A stretch of 15,874 nucleotides of DNA from DATEEW01 sp035273665 (GTDB lineage Bacteria > Pseudomonadota > Gammaproteobacteria > Burkholderiales > SG8-39): NCBI GenBank assembly GCA_035273665.1, contig DATEOW010000043.1, positions 1 to 15,874 of the forward strand, in the 5' to 3' direction. Position 1 is the first letter of the stretch. The number at the start of each line of letters is the position of its first letter. The notes beneath the pieces were generated by a model. It did no database searches and was not told where the DNA came from. It saw only the letters and a list, made by a program, of their open reading frames with translations. Both the position numbers and the translations under genes were made by a program. Shown piece after piece: positions 6,980 through 14,450 of this stretch.

Positions 6980-7247
6980 AGTCGCGAACCACTTCGCCTT
7001 CGATTACCCGTCCCTGCTGCGGCGGCCCACTGCCGTGTTCACGCATCTGCGCGCGCAGCGCGCGCGTTTTCCACCAGAAGACCGTGCCCACAAGGATGCC
7101 CGCGCCGACAGCGATCGCGAAAAACACGATCGAGAACATGAGGCTCACGACCAACACCCCTGCCGTGGCGGCAAGGGCCATCAGCTTGCCGAGGAAACCC
7201 ACGGGCTTGTTTGGTTGATCGCGATGATCGAGTTTTGGCTGATCCAT
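6963..7247 (-). CDS. Small membrane protein of unknown function
   Basis: The 94-residue protein has a polar N-terminus, a hydrophobic region at about 18-59 long enough for two closely spaced transmembrane helices, and a basic then acidic C-terminal tail containing VIEGEVVRD at 81-89. An IEGEV tail of this kind recurs in small uncharacterised proteobacterial membrane proteins. I do not recognise a function. The ribosome binding site is weak. The gene lies 78 bases downstream of the alcohol dehydrogenase, with a terminator in between, so it probably depends on readthrough or its own promoter. Its 3' end lies inside the 15-bp tandem array. Confidence 0.6.
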   Translation of the reverse strand: MDQPKLDHRDQPNKPVGFLGKLMALAATAGVLVVSLMFSIVFFAIAVGAGILVGTVFWWKTRALRAQMREHGSGPPQQGRVIEGEVVRDSQETP

Positions 7248-7285
7248 ATTGCTTTCGCTTAAAAGGCCTTATTGTAGACCGCAAA

Positions 7286-7311
7286 ACAAAGGCGCCTCGC
7301 GGCGCCTTTGT
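7286..7311 (-). terminator. Rho-independent terminator of the SRPBCC-ADH operon
   Basis: ACAAAGGCGCC (7286-7296) and its exact complement (7301-7311) form an 11-bp stem with a four-base loop, 15 bases past the alcohol dehydrogenase stop. On the minus strand the right arm runs straight into TTTTGC. Confidence 0.85.
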
Positions 7312-7325
7312 CGGGCTAAAGCGCA

Positions 7326-8495
7326 TCAAGGCGTAAGCACGACCTTCGTGCATTCCTCCTTCTTGTCTCGGAAGGTTTTGTACGCCTCCGGGGCCTCGTC
7401 CAGTGTGAGCCGATGAGAAATTACAAAGGTCGTTTCGACTTCGCCGCTTTGGATCTTGTCGAGCAAGGGATGCAAATAACGCTGCACATGCGTCTGCCCT
7501 GTTTTGATGGTCAACGAACGATTCATGACGGAACCCATCGGCATCTTGTCGATAAAACCGCCGTATACGCCGGGGATGGAGACGGTGCCACCATTGCGGC
7601 AGGATAGAAGCGCCTGACGCAATGCAAGCGGTCGATCTGTCTCCTGCATCATCGCCTGCTTGATGCGATCGTACGCGAAGCTACCATCATGAGAGTGCGC
7701 TTCCATCCCCACTGCATCGATGCAGCGGTCCGGGCCACGCCCACCGGTAAGTTCCTTGAGTGCTTCACCGACTTCGACTTCTTCGTAATTGATGGCCTCC
7801 GCCCCGAACTGCGCGGCGGCCATGCGTAGCCGTTCCGGGAAACGGTCGATAGCGATCACTCGCTCAGCGCCGAGGAGGAAAGCGCTTTGAATAGCGAACT
7901 GTCCGACCGGTCCGCACCCCCACACCGCGACCGTATCGCCCTCTTCGATATCGCAGTTTTCCGCCGCCATATATCCGGTCGGGAGGATGTCGGAGAGAAA
8001 TAGAACCTGCTCATCGCTCAGTTCAGGCGGTACGACGATCGGCCCGACGTCGGCATAGGGCACACGCACATATTCCGCCTGCCCGCCGGCGTAGCCACCC
8101 GTCATATGGGAATACCCGTAAATACCGCAAGGCGAGTGGCCGAACATTTTCTCCGCCATCCAAGCGTTCGGGTTGGAGTTCTCACAAAGTGAGAACATTT
8201 CTTTGGCGCAGAAGAAGCACTTTCCGCAGGAAATGGTGAAAGGCACAACCACCCGATCACCCACCTTGAGCCGCTGCACCTTGGAGCCCACCTCCATCAC
8301 CTCGCCCATAAACTCGTGACCGAGAATGTCGCCGCGCTTCATCGTCGGCACAAACCCGCCATACAAATGCAGGTCGGAGCCGCAAATCGCGGTGCTCGTC
8401 ACTCTGATGATCGCATCGCCAGGATTGAGAATTTTCGGGTCGGGAACGTCTTCGACACGCACGTCAAGTTTGTCATGCCAGCAGAGCGCCTTCAT
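7326..8495 (-). CDS. Zinc-dependent alcohol dehydrogenase, formaldehyde-dehydrogenase-like
   Basis: A 389-residue medium-chain dehydrogenase/reductase. The catalytic zinc site is C38 (in ICGSDLHLY), H60-E61 (GHEFMGEV) and probably D169 (LSDILPTGY), the ligand set of the glutathione-independent formaldehyde dehydrogenase of Pseudomonas. The structural zinc is bound by C90, C93, C96 and C104. The Rossmann motif GCGPVG is at 193-198, with an acidic residue after strand beta2 (D217) favouring NAD over NADP. It should oxidise a small aldehyde or alcohol in the cytoplasm; formaldehyde itself is not certain, because this subgroup contains many uncharacterised members. Its ATG overlaps the stop of the preceding gene by four bases, and the AAGGAG lies inside that gene, pointing to translational coupling. 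A strong terminator follows. Confidence 0.92.
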   Translation of the reverse strand: MKALCWHDKLDVRVEDVPDPKILNPGDAIIRVTSTAICGSDLHLYGGFVPTMKRGDILGHEFMGEVMEVGSKVQRLKVGDRVVVPFTISCGKCFFCAKEMFSLCENSNPNAWMAEKMFGHSPCGIYGYSHMTGGYAGGQAEYVRVPYADVGPIVVPPELSDEQVLFLSDILPTGYMAAENCDIEEGDTVAVWGCGPVGQFAIQSAFLLGAERVIAIDRFPERLRMAAAQFGAEAINYEEVEVGEALKELTGGRGPDRCIDAVGMEAHSHDGSFAYDRIKQAMMQETDRPLALRQALLSCRNGGTVSIPGVYGGFIDKMPMGSVMNRSLTIKTGQTHVQRYLHPLLDKIQSGEVETTFVISHRLTLDEAPEAYKTFRDKKEECTKVVLTP

Positions 8496-8908
8496 GCGGC
8501 TTCTCCTTTGAATGAATGATTGCGACCGATATTACGACTGAGGTTCAGGCTCCATAGCACGTCAAGCGCGGTCACGCCGACAACGAAGGCGAGCGCGCCG
8601 GCGGTACGTTTGCGGATGCTGTTTGGCGAGCGCAGCGCTGCAGCCAGCAGAGCGATATCCATCGCGTCGCCCGCCACCCGGCTCCAGGCCGCAGCCGGAT
8701 GCGCCGGCTTTGCGAGCAGACCGACGCCTGCAGCGATCTCACGCGCGCCAACGGCCTGCACCCAGCCTTTTCCACGAACCCCCATCAGCGCGGAAAGCTT
8801 GCGAGGCGCGAACAATGCGCCGGCACCCAAGGCGATACTGAACCAACCGAGCCCACGCGAAACGGGTACGGCCTTAAGACTGAGTGACTGGGCGGCTTCC
8901 CGGAACAT
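8492..8908 (-). CDS. Small multi-helix membrane protein in SRPBCC-ADH operon
   Basis: The 138-residue product has about four hydrophobic segments (near 20-35, 51-66, 80-93 and 104-121) and a short polar C-terminus. It resembles the uncharacterised DUF4267-like membrane proteins often found next to SRPBCC proteins and zinc alcohol dehydrogenases. The ATG at 8908 is preferred over one at 8977 because AAGGAG (8915-8920) sits six bases upstream. The start lies inside the end of the SRPBCC gene (35-base overlap) and the stop overlaps the next ATG by four bases, so the three genes form one translationally coupled unit. The function is unknown. Confidence 0.78.
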   Translation of the reverse strand: MFREAAQSLSLKAVPVSRGLGWFSIALGAGALFAPRKLSALMGVRGKGWVQAVGAREIAAGVGLLAKPAHPAAAWSRVAGDAMDIALLAAALRSPNSIRKRTAGALAFVVGVTALDVLWSLNLSRNIGRNHSFKGEAA

Positions 8909-9635
8909 TGTCGGCTCCTTCAGTTTGGGGACGGTTCCCGCCGGCCGGTTGGCCAACGGTGGTCGCGATCTCTCCAACTTCGATCAATTGTTTGAGATTG
9001 CGTAAGGTGTCCACGACTAACCGCTGCGGCGACTGGCCCATCATTCGCGCGATTGCCGTACCGAGTGCGCCTCCAGGAGACACGTATTCCAAATGCACGC
9101 CAATGACTGAACCTCTACCCCCCGTGGCATCGCGGAAGATCACCTTGCCAAAGTGCGTAAGCGCATTTTTGTGCGTCGTCCGCCAAGCGATTTCGCGCCC
9201 CGGAATTTGACTGGTGATTTCGGATTCCCACACGAGAGGCGCGCCTTTCGGACCGGCGATCGTCCAGCGGGAACGGGTGGCGTCGAGTTTTTCAATGCTT
9301 TGCACGCGAGGCGCGATGCGTTGCAGATTTTGCTCGTCCTGCCAAAAAAGAAAGAGATCATCGCGGTTGGCGTTAATGGTGATCGCCTCATCGAGAACGA
9401 TCGTTTCCTTCGCGTCTTGCTCAGCCGGGTTTTGATTGACGCGAATTCCAAGCGGGCTGAACATCGGGTTGTAGCCGGTATAGGCTTGATACAAGAGCCA
9501 ACTTCCCAGTCCTGCGGCGCTACCGCCGCGAACGGTGGTAGGACGACCGATGGCGTATCCCAGTAACGCAACTCCGCCCGCGATATAGCCGATGCGATCG
9601 ACTTTGGTGAGATTGACTTTGGATTTCACTTCCAT
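8874..9635 (-). CDS. Membrane-anchored SRPBCC (cyclase/dehydrase-type) protein
   Basis: The 253-residue protein begins with a short hydrophobic hairpin at about 13-53 of the DUF2892 type, with a YxxGxxPMFSPLG-like junction. It continues with an SRPBCC (START-like, polyketide cyclase/dehydrase) domain at about 77-222, recognisable by FWQDEQNLQRIAPRVQSIE and a WRTTHKN strand. SRPBCC domains bind hydrophobic ligands in a deep cavity; members of this subgroup are annotated as cyclase/dehydrase, but none is clearly an enzyme. The C-terminal 30 residues are polar and probably disordered. The ATG at 9635 has AAGGAG six bases upstream (9642-9647) and is preferred over the start at 9659, which would lie inside an inverted repeat. 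It is the first gene of the operon with the small membrane protein and the alcohol dehydrogenase. Confidence 0.85.
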   Translation of the reverse strand: MEVKSKVNLTKVDRIGYIAGGVALLGYAIGRPTTVRGGSAAGLGSWLLYQAYTGYNPMFSPLGIRVNQNPAEQDAKETIVLDEAITINANRDDLFLFWQDEQNLQRIAPRVQSIEKLDATRSRWTIAGPKGAPLVWESEITSQIPGREIAWRTTHKNALTHFGKVIFRDATGGRGSVIGVHLEYVSPGGALGTAIARMMGQSPQRLVVDTLRNLKQLIEVGEIATTVGQPAGGNRPQTEGADNVPGSRPVTQS

Positions 9636-9643
9636 GACGCACT

Positions 9644-9664
9644 CCTTTGTGTAGGTCACAAAGG
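9644..9664 (-). promoter_or_regulatory. 8-bp inverted repeat overlapping the operon's ribosome binding site
   Basis: CCTTTGTG (9644-9651) and CACAAAGG (9657-9664) are exact complements separated by five bases. In the minus-strand transcript the 3' arm, CACAAAGG, contains part of the AAGGAG Shine-Dalgarno. The element could be an RNA hairpin that hides the ribosome binding site, or a DNA operator for a dimeric repressor. Confidence 0.45.
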
Positions 9665-9737
9665 GGCTGCAAGGGCTATTCCTTAAATACCGCCCTGACG
9701 GCAGCTGTTCGGCAATGCCGACGGGGTGATTCGTCTG

Positions 9738-10877
9738 TCAGCGAGTCGCTGTCGGACGCATCGGCGGGTTTGTGGCCATGCGAATCGCAAGCCCCTTCGC
9801 TGCATTCTCGAAATCGCGCAGTGACAGCACACCCATGCACGGCATCGCACCAATGGGCAGGACATCACCGCTCGCCATGCGATCAAGCAAAGCAACCGTT
9901 GCGAGAATGGGCACATAAGGACCTTCGCCGCGTTCGGCGATGAGATACCAACTTCGCTGTACCGGGCGATCTTCAGAATCGCGCCCCAGAATGCGCACAT
10001 ACATGCCGCCGGTATCCGTACCGAAGGGCAAGAAGAGGTCGCTCGCTCTTTTCGCGAACGTCGCGAAGCGCGCAAGGTTTGGCAGCAACCGCAAGCGCCT
10101 CGCCCAGGAGAAGAAAGCCAAGGCGCTATGCAATAGTCCCACTTCCAACCCGGCGCCAAAGCGCACCATCTGCACACCGGGATAGCGCGCAGGGAAAAGT
10201 TCGAGATCCGGGATATCGCAATGCGTCAGCCACCGGGTTCGCATCGGCTCGGGGTACGCATGTCGCCAATGTTTGCTCCACCCTGCGACGGTCGTCCAGA
10301 CGCCCTCACGCCATACGCGGATCGGATTGCCGCAATAACTCAATATGGCAGCGACGGTCGCCAGACCGCGATCGGCGCGATTGCCGGGATTGATACCCAT
10401 ATCGATATGCGTGAGCTGTAAATCCTTGCCCAATGAATCGACGACAGCACTCGATAGCGCCGGAACCGAGCTTGCACCGCTCAGGATTGAAACCTCGTTC
10501 GCTACGGCTTCATCGTTCAAGCAGCCGATTCCGCAGACGAACTGCCTGCCGTCAGCGAGATCGATGTAATGCGTGTTCGCCGCGATGCAGGCGCGTGCGA
10601 CCCGATAGTCCTGTGCTTGGAATGGCCCCGCCGTGTGCACGACGACTTGAACATCGAGTTTTCTGATGTCCTGCGCCAACGCGGCGTCGTTCACATCGAA
10701 CGCTCGCGCCTCTAGCGTGCTGAGCGCTTTGGGCAACTCACGGATCAGTGCTTCGGCTTTGGCTTGCGATCGGCCGGCCACGATGAGATGAAAACGCGGC
10801 TGCGTCGAAAGACGTTCTACCAATCGCCTTCCGAAAAAGCCGTAACCCCCGAGAACCAACACGCGCAGCGGCGTCAT
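9738..10877 (-). CDS. Saccharopine-dehydrogenase-like NAD(P)-binding oxidoreductase
   Basis: The 379-residue protein opens with a Rossmann fold: a hydrophobic strand, then GGYGFFG at 10-16 (GxxGxxG) and AGRS at 34-37, a dinucleotide-binding arrangement typical of the saccharopine dehydrogenase NADP-binding domain family. A VVHTAGPF segment near 79-86 and the following YIDLADG fit this family's conserved core. The rest is less conserved and may form a substrate or lipid-binding domain. The family includes lysine-pathway enzymes and many uncharacterised reductases; the length and isolation from lysine genes make saccharopine itself unlikely. It follows ligD on the same strand after only 35 bases, so it is probably co-transcribed. 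The start has no strong ribosome binding site. Confidence 0.82.
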   Translation of the reverse strand: MTPLRVLVLGGYGFFGRRLVERLSTQPRFHLIVAGRSQAKAEALIRELPKALSTLEARAFDVNDAALAQDIRKLDVQVVVHTAGPFQAQDYRVARACIAANTHYIDLADGRQFVCGIGCLNDEAVANEVSILSGASSVPALSSAVVDSLGKDLQLTHIDMGINPGNRADRGLATVAAILSYCGNPIRVWREGVWTTVAGWSKHWRHAYPEPMRTRWLTHCDIPDLELFPARYPGVQMVRFGAGLEVGLLHSALAFFSWARRLRLLPNLARFATFAKRASDLFLPFGTDTGGMYVRILGRDSEDRPVQRSWYLIAERGEGPYVPILATVALLDRMASGDVLPIGAMPCMGVLSLRDFENAAKGLAIRMATNPPMRPTATR

Positions 10878-10912
10878 TTCGATAGAACAAGGCGAGTGGA
10901 GAAACGGAGAGT

Positions 10913-13435
10913 TTAAGCTTTCTTCTTCTTGGGGAGAAAATCGAGCGCCTTAATCGCTTTCTTCAGCGTTTGGCGCTTCGCGGCGGCGTAAGCCGGCCAC
11001 GGATCGTCGATGCCGAGCCGTTCATCGACATTACGCACGGTCCATTGCGCACTGCTCTTCAGCACCGCAAGTTCCGACCAATCAAGCGGCACCGATACGC
11101 CCATACCCGGACGTGCGCGGGCAGACCACGCCGCCACGGTCGTGGCACCACGGCCATTGCGCAGATAGTCGACGAAGATTTTTCCGACGCGATTCTTCGG
11201 TCCACTCTTACTGACGAAACGGTCGGGGAGATGACGCGCCAAGTGCTGCACGATATGCTGCGAAAGATCCTTCACGTCATCCCATTCGAGATCGGGTTTG
11301 AAGGGCACGACGATGTGGAGTCCCTTGCCGCCGCTGGTCTTGAGGAAGCTTTTGAGTTCCAGTTCATCGAGCAACACGCGCACCAACTCGGTTCCTTCGC
11401 GTAGTTGCTGCCAAGTCAAGCCTTCCCCGGGGTCGAGATCGAAGAACATGCGATCCGGCTGTTCGATGGCGCGCGTCGTCGCGTTCCAGGTATGAAACTC
11501 CACGACATTCATCTGCGCGGAACCCAATAGCGCTTCGAGTGTGGAGACTTCCAATAGCGGCTCGTGATCGCGATCGATGTTGGGGTCCAGTTGCTTGATA
11601 CCGGGAATCTTGAGTTTCTGCCCATGCTTTTGAAAGAATAGTTCGCCGCCAATCCCGTCCGGCGCACGCACGAGCGACACCGGCCGTTCTTTTAAATGGG
11701 GCAGCATGACGCCGCTCACTCTGGCGTAGTACTGCACGAGTTCCAGCTTGGTGACACCGGTAGAGGCATCCACTACCCGTTCCGGATGCGAAATCTTGAG
11801 CTTCGCCGGCAATGCACTTGCGCTCGGCGCGCTGGCCTTTTCTTGTTTCACCGCTTTAGGTTTTTCCTTAGTGATGGCCTTCGCCGGTTTATCCGTGCGC
11901 AGGCCATGAAAAGCCGAATGCCGGATGCGTCCGTCTTTTGTCCACTCACCGAATGAAACCTCCGCAACGAGTTTGGGCTTCACCCAATGACCCTTGACGC
12001 CTTTGGGCAGGGGATCGAAGGGCGCCGCGTCAACACGCAAGGCCTCCAACTTTGCAATGAGATCGGTGAGCGTTTTCGCATTGAATCCCGCACCCACGTT
12101 CCCGGCATATTTCAGTCTGCCTTGTTCGTCGTGGACGCCTAAAAGCAGTGAGCCCAACCCGATGCGACTACCCTTCGGATCGGTATAACCGCCGATGACG
12201 AATTCCTGGCGCTGCGTGCATTTGAGCTTGATCCAGTTGGGCGACCGCTGCGAAACGTAAGCAGACTCGGCGCGCTTGCCGATCAAACCCTCCATTCGCA
12301 TTTCACAGGCGGTATGCAACAGACTCGCAGGATCGACGGGGAAATCTTCGCTGTAGCGGATGCGATCGGAGGTTTTCAGATTGTCGCGGAGAATTCTGCG
12401 CCGCTCGCGCAGCGGCACCTCGCGCAAATCGTAGCCGTTGAAAAATGGGAGATCGAATACGAAGTAGAGGATCTCCTGCGTGCGCGCCGTATCAAAAGCA
12501 TTCTGCAGCAATTGAAACTCCGGCACGCCGCGTTCGCCGTGTACGACGATTTCGCCGTCGAGCCAGCCGCTGTCGATACCCAGTTCGCCGATCGCCTTCG
12601 CAAGCGATTTCATTTTTGCCGTCCAGTCGTTGCCGTTGCGCGTGAAGAGGCGAACGTCGCCATCCTCGATGCGCGCTAAGAGACGATAACCATCGAACTT
12701 CAATTCATAGAGCCACTCCCCTTCCATGGGTGCCTTGTCGACGAGCGTCGCGAGTTCGGGCGCGAGGCTCAAGGGTAGTTTCGCCTTGCGTGCTTTTTCT
12801 GGCATCGCCTTCGAAGTGGCTTTGCCTGCTTTTGCGGCACCGGTTTTCGTGGCCGCTTTCTTCGCCGAAGCGGATCGTTTTGCCGTGCCCGAAAGGACGC
12901 TATCGGGCAGCGCTTCGACAATGTTGTATTCGGCGGCAGGCCGCTCCCACTCGTCGTGTTCCTTGATCAGTAGCCACGGCTCCTGTTTTTCGTCTCCTCG
13001 TCCACGCATGCGCACGAGCGTCCAACGGCCATGCAGCTTGACACCGCGCAATTCGAATTTCAGCTTCCCGGATTTGTAGCCGAGATGCGGGTCGCCAATG
13101 GGAATCCACTCGCCCCGATCCCAGACGATGACGGTGCCGGCGCCATACTGCTTGGGCGGGATAACGCCTTCGAAATTGCCATAGTCGAGCGGATGGTCCT
13201 CGACATGCACGGCCATTCGCTTATCGGAAGGGTCCAAGCTCGGCCCCTTCGGCACCGCCCAACTTTTCAGTGTTCCATCCAGTTCCAGACGAAAATCGTA
13301 GTGCAGCCGCCTAGCCGCATGCTTTTGAATCACGAAGGAAAGTGCCCCGCCCTGGGCTCGGCCGCCCTGCGGTTCGCTGGTGACATTGAAATCGCGCATC
13401 TGGCGATAGCGCTTGAGGTTGTCGGTCATGGGCAC
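10913..13435 (-). CDS. ligD: ATP-dependent DNA ligase D (PE-ligase-polymerase)
   Basis: This is the multifunctional end-processing enzyme of bacterial non-homologous end joining, which works with Ku. At 840 residues it equals Pseudomonas aeruginosa LigD and has the same order. The 3'-phosphoesterase domain is at about 10-165, with metal/active-site residues H39, H45, D47, R49 and H81. An Ala/Lys-rich linker (about 186-220) follows, then the adenylating ligase at about 225-515 with catalytic K246 in ELKFDGYR and E295 in WLDGEIV. A second basic linker (about 516-545) leads to the primase-like polymerase at about 546-830, with metal-binding D666 and D668 (FDLDPG), SGGKGLH at 701-707 and D756. 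All key residues are intact. The start is GTG at 13435 or ATG at 13429, two codons later; neither has a clear ribosome binding site. Divergent ku lies about 40 bases away. Confidence 0.97.
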   Translation of the reverse strand: MPMTDNLKRYRQMRDFNVTSEPQGGRAQGGALSFVIQKHAARRLHYDFRLELDGTLKSWAVPKGPSLDPSDKRMAVHVEDHPLDYGNFEGVIPPKQYGAGTVIVWDRGEWIPIGDPHLGYKSGKLKFELRGVKLHGRWTLVRMRGRGDEKQEPWLLIKEHDEWERPAAEYNIVEALPDSVLSGTAKRSASAKKAATKTGAAKAGKATSKAMPEKARKAKLPLSLAPELATLVDKAPMEGEWLYELKFDGYRLLARIEDGDVRLFTRNGNDWTAKMKSLAKAIGELGIDSGWLDGEIVVHGERGVPEFQLLQNAFDTARTQEILYFVFDLPFFNGYDLREVPLRERRRILRDNLKTSDRIRYSEDFPVDPASLLHTACEMRMEGLIGKRAESAYVSQRSPNWIKLKCTQRQEFVIGGYTDPKGSRIGLGSLLLGVHDEQGRLKYAGNVGAGFNAKTLTDLIAKLEALRVDAAPFDPLPKGVKGHWVKPKLVAEVSFGEWTKDGRIRHSAFHGLRTDKPAKAITKEKPKAVKQEKASAPSASALPAKLKISHPERVVDASTGVTKLELVQYYARVSGVMLPHLKERPVSLVRAPDGIGGELFFQKHGQKLKIPGIKQLDPNIDRDHEPLLEVSTLEALLGSAQMNVVEFHTWNATTRAIEQPDRMFFDLDPGEGLTWQQLREGTELVRVLLDELELKSFLKTSGGKGLHIVVPFKPDLEWDDVKDLSQHIVQHLARHLPDRFVSKSGPKNRVGKIFVDYLRNGRGATTVAAWSARARPGMGVSVPLDWSELAVLKSSAQWTVRNVDERLGIDDPWPAYAAAKRQTLKKAIKALDFLPKKKKA

Positions 13436-13476
13436 GCAAGCTGCCTGAGGGAGGTAAACACCCCCATGGAATCATC
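13436..13476. promoter_or_regulatory. Short divergent ku-ligD intergenic region
   Basis: Only 41 bases separate the two start codons. GGGAGG (13449-13454) is on the plus strand but is 22 bases before the ku ATG; it is better placed for an out-of-frame ATG at 13466. The ku ATG itself has only GGA (13468-13470) six bases upstream. At least one promoter must lie inside the opposite coding region. Confidence 0.5.
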
Positions 13477-14358
13477 ATGCCGCGCACTACTTGGAAGGGG
13501 GCCATCAGTTTTGGCCTCGTTCATATTCCCGTCGCCCTCTATCCCGCATCGCGCGACGACGATATCAATTTCGACTGGCTGGACAAGCGGTCGATGGACC
13601 CGGTGGGCTACAAACGCATCAACAAGCGCACAGGCAAGGAAATCGACAAAGAGAATATCGTCAAAGGTATCGAACATGGGGATGGCGAGTACGTCGTGAT
13701 TTCGGACGATGAAATCAAGAAGGCTTATCCGAAGACGACCCAAACCATCGAAATCGAAGCCTTCGTCGGTGCGAACGAAATCCCTTTCCTCTATCTTGAG
13801 CGCCCTTACTACCTCGCGCCGAGCGGCAAAGGCAGCGACAAAGTGTACGCACTGCTTCGCGAAGCCTTGCACGACGCAGGCCGCGTGGGGATCGCTCGGG
13901 TCGTGATTTCCAACAAGCAGCATCTTGCCGCCGTCATCCCCGCCGGTCGACTGCTGGTTTTGAATATCTTGCGTTGGGCTTCGGAAATCCGGCCGGCCGA
14001 CGAGATAGACATCCCGGAGGCCGGGAAAAAAGCCGCCGGCTTGAAAGAGGCGGAATTGAAAATGGCCAAACAACTGATTGAGGAAATGGCGACGGAATGG
14101 AACCCGGAGGACTACGCCGACAACTTCAAAGAAGCGGTGATGACGCTCGTCGAAGAGAAAGTCAAAGCCGGCGAAACCGCGACCGTGACCCCGCTTGAAG
14201 ATGTGCCTGCCGAAGCAAGATCGAACGTCATTGACGTGACCGAGCTGCTCAAGCAGTCGCTCAATAAAGGCAAGCCTGCGCTCAAGAAAACGCCCGCGAA
14301 AGAAACGCACGCAAAAGCGGCGGCAAAAAAAGCGGCCCCCACGCGCAAACGCGCCTAA
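13477..14358 (+). CDS. ku: Non-homologous end joining protein Ku
   Basis: The 293-residue protein matches bacterial Ku, the homodimeric ring that binds double-strand break ends and recruits LigD. The N-terminus has the usual opening (WKGAISFGLVHIPVALYPAS). The Ku core beta-barrel and bridge run through about residue 255, including RPYYLAP, ALHDAGRVGIARVV and a RLLVLNILRWASEI segment. The last 25-30 residues are rich in Lys and Ala, the basic C-terminal tail known in bacterial Ku to help DNA binding and stimulate LigD. Pairing with divergent ligD supports a working end-joining system. The gene uses ATG at 13477; a weak GGA lies upstream. Confidence 0.97.
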   Translation: MPRTTWKGAISFGLVHIPVALYPASRDDDINFDWLDKRSMDPVGYKRINKRTGKEIDKENIVKGIEHGDGEYVVISDDEIKKAYPKTTQTIEIEAFVGANEIPFLYLERPYYLAPSGKGSDKVYALLREALHDAGRVGIARVVISNKQHLAAVIPAGRLLVLNILRWASEIRPADEIDIPEAGKKAAGLKEAELKMAKQLIEEMATEWNPEDYADNFKEAVMTLVEEKVKAGETATVTPLEDVPAEARSNVIDVTELLKQSLNKGKPALKKTPAKETHAKAAAKKAAPTRKRA

Positions 14359-14450
14359 AACCGAACCGCGTTATATTGCCGCCTCAAGCGGGCAGCACAT
14401 CAAAAAGAAACCTAGTTCAAAGGCGAGGCAGCTGCTCCGGGAGGAAACGC

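Noticed and set aside
13426..14310. 294-codon minus-strand frame opposite ku
   Set aside because: Ku is unmistakable on the other strand. The antisense product is Phe/Arg-rich and mirrors Ku codon bias.
14370..14400. Short imperfect hairpin after ku as a terminator
   Set aside because: Only about six base pairs with a bulge and no T tract on the plus strand.
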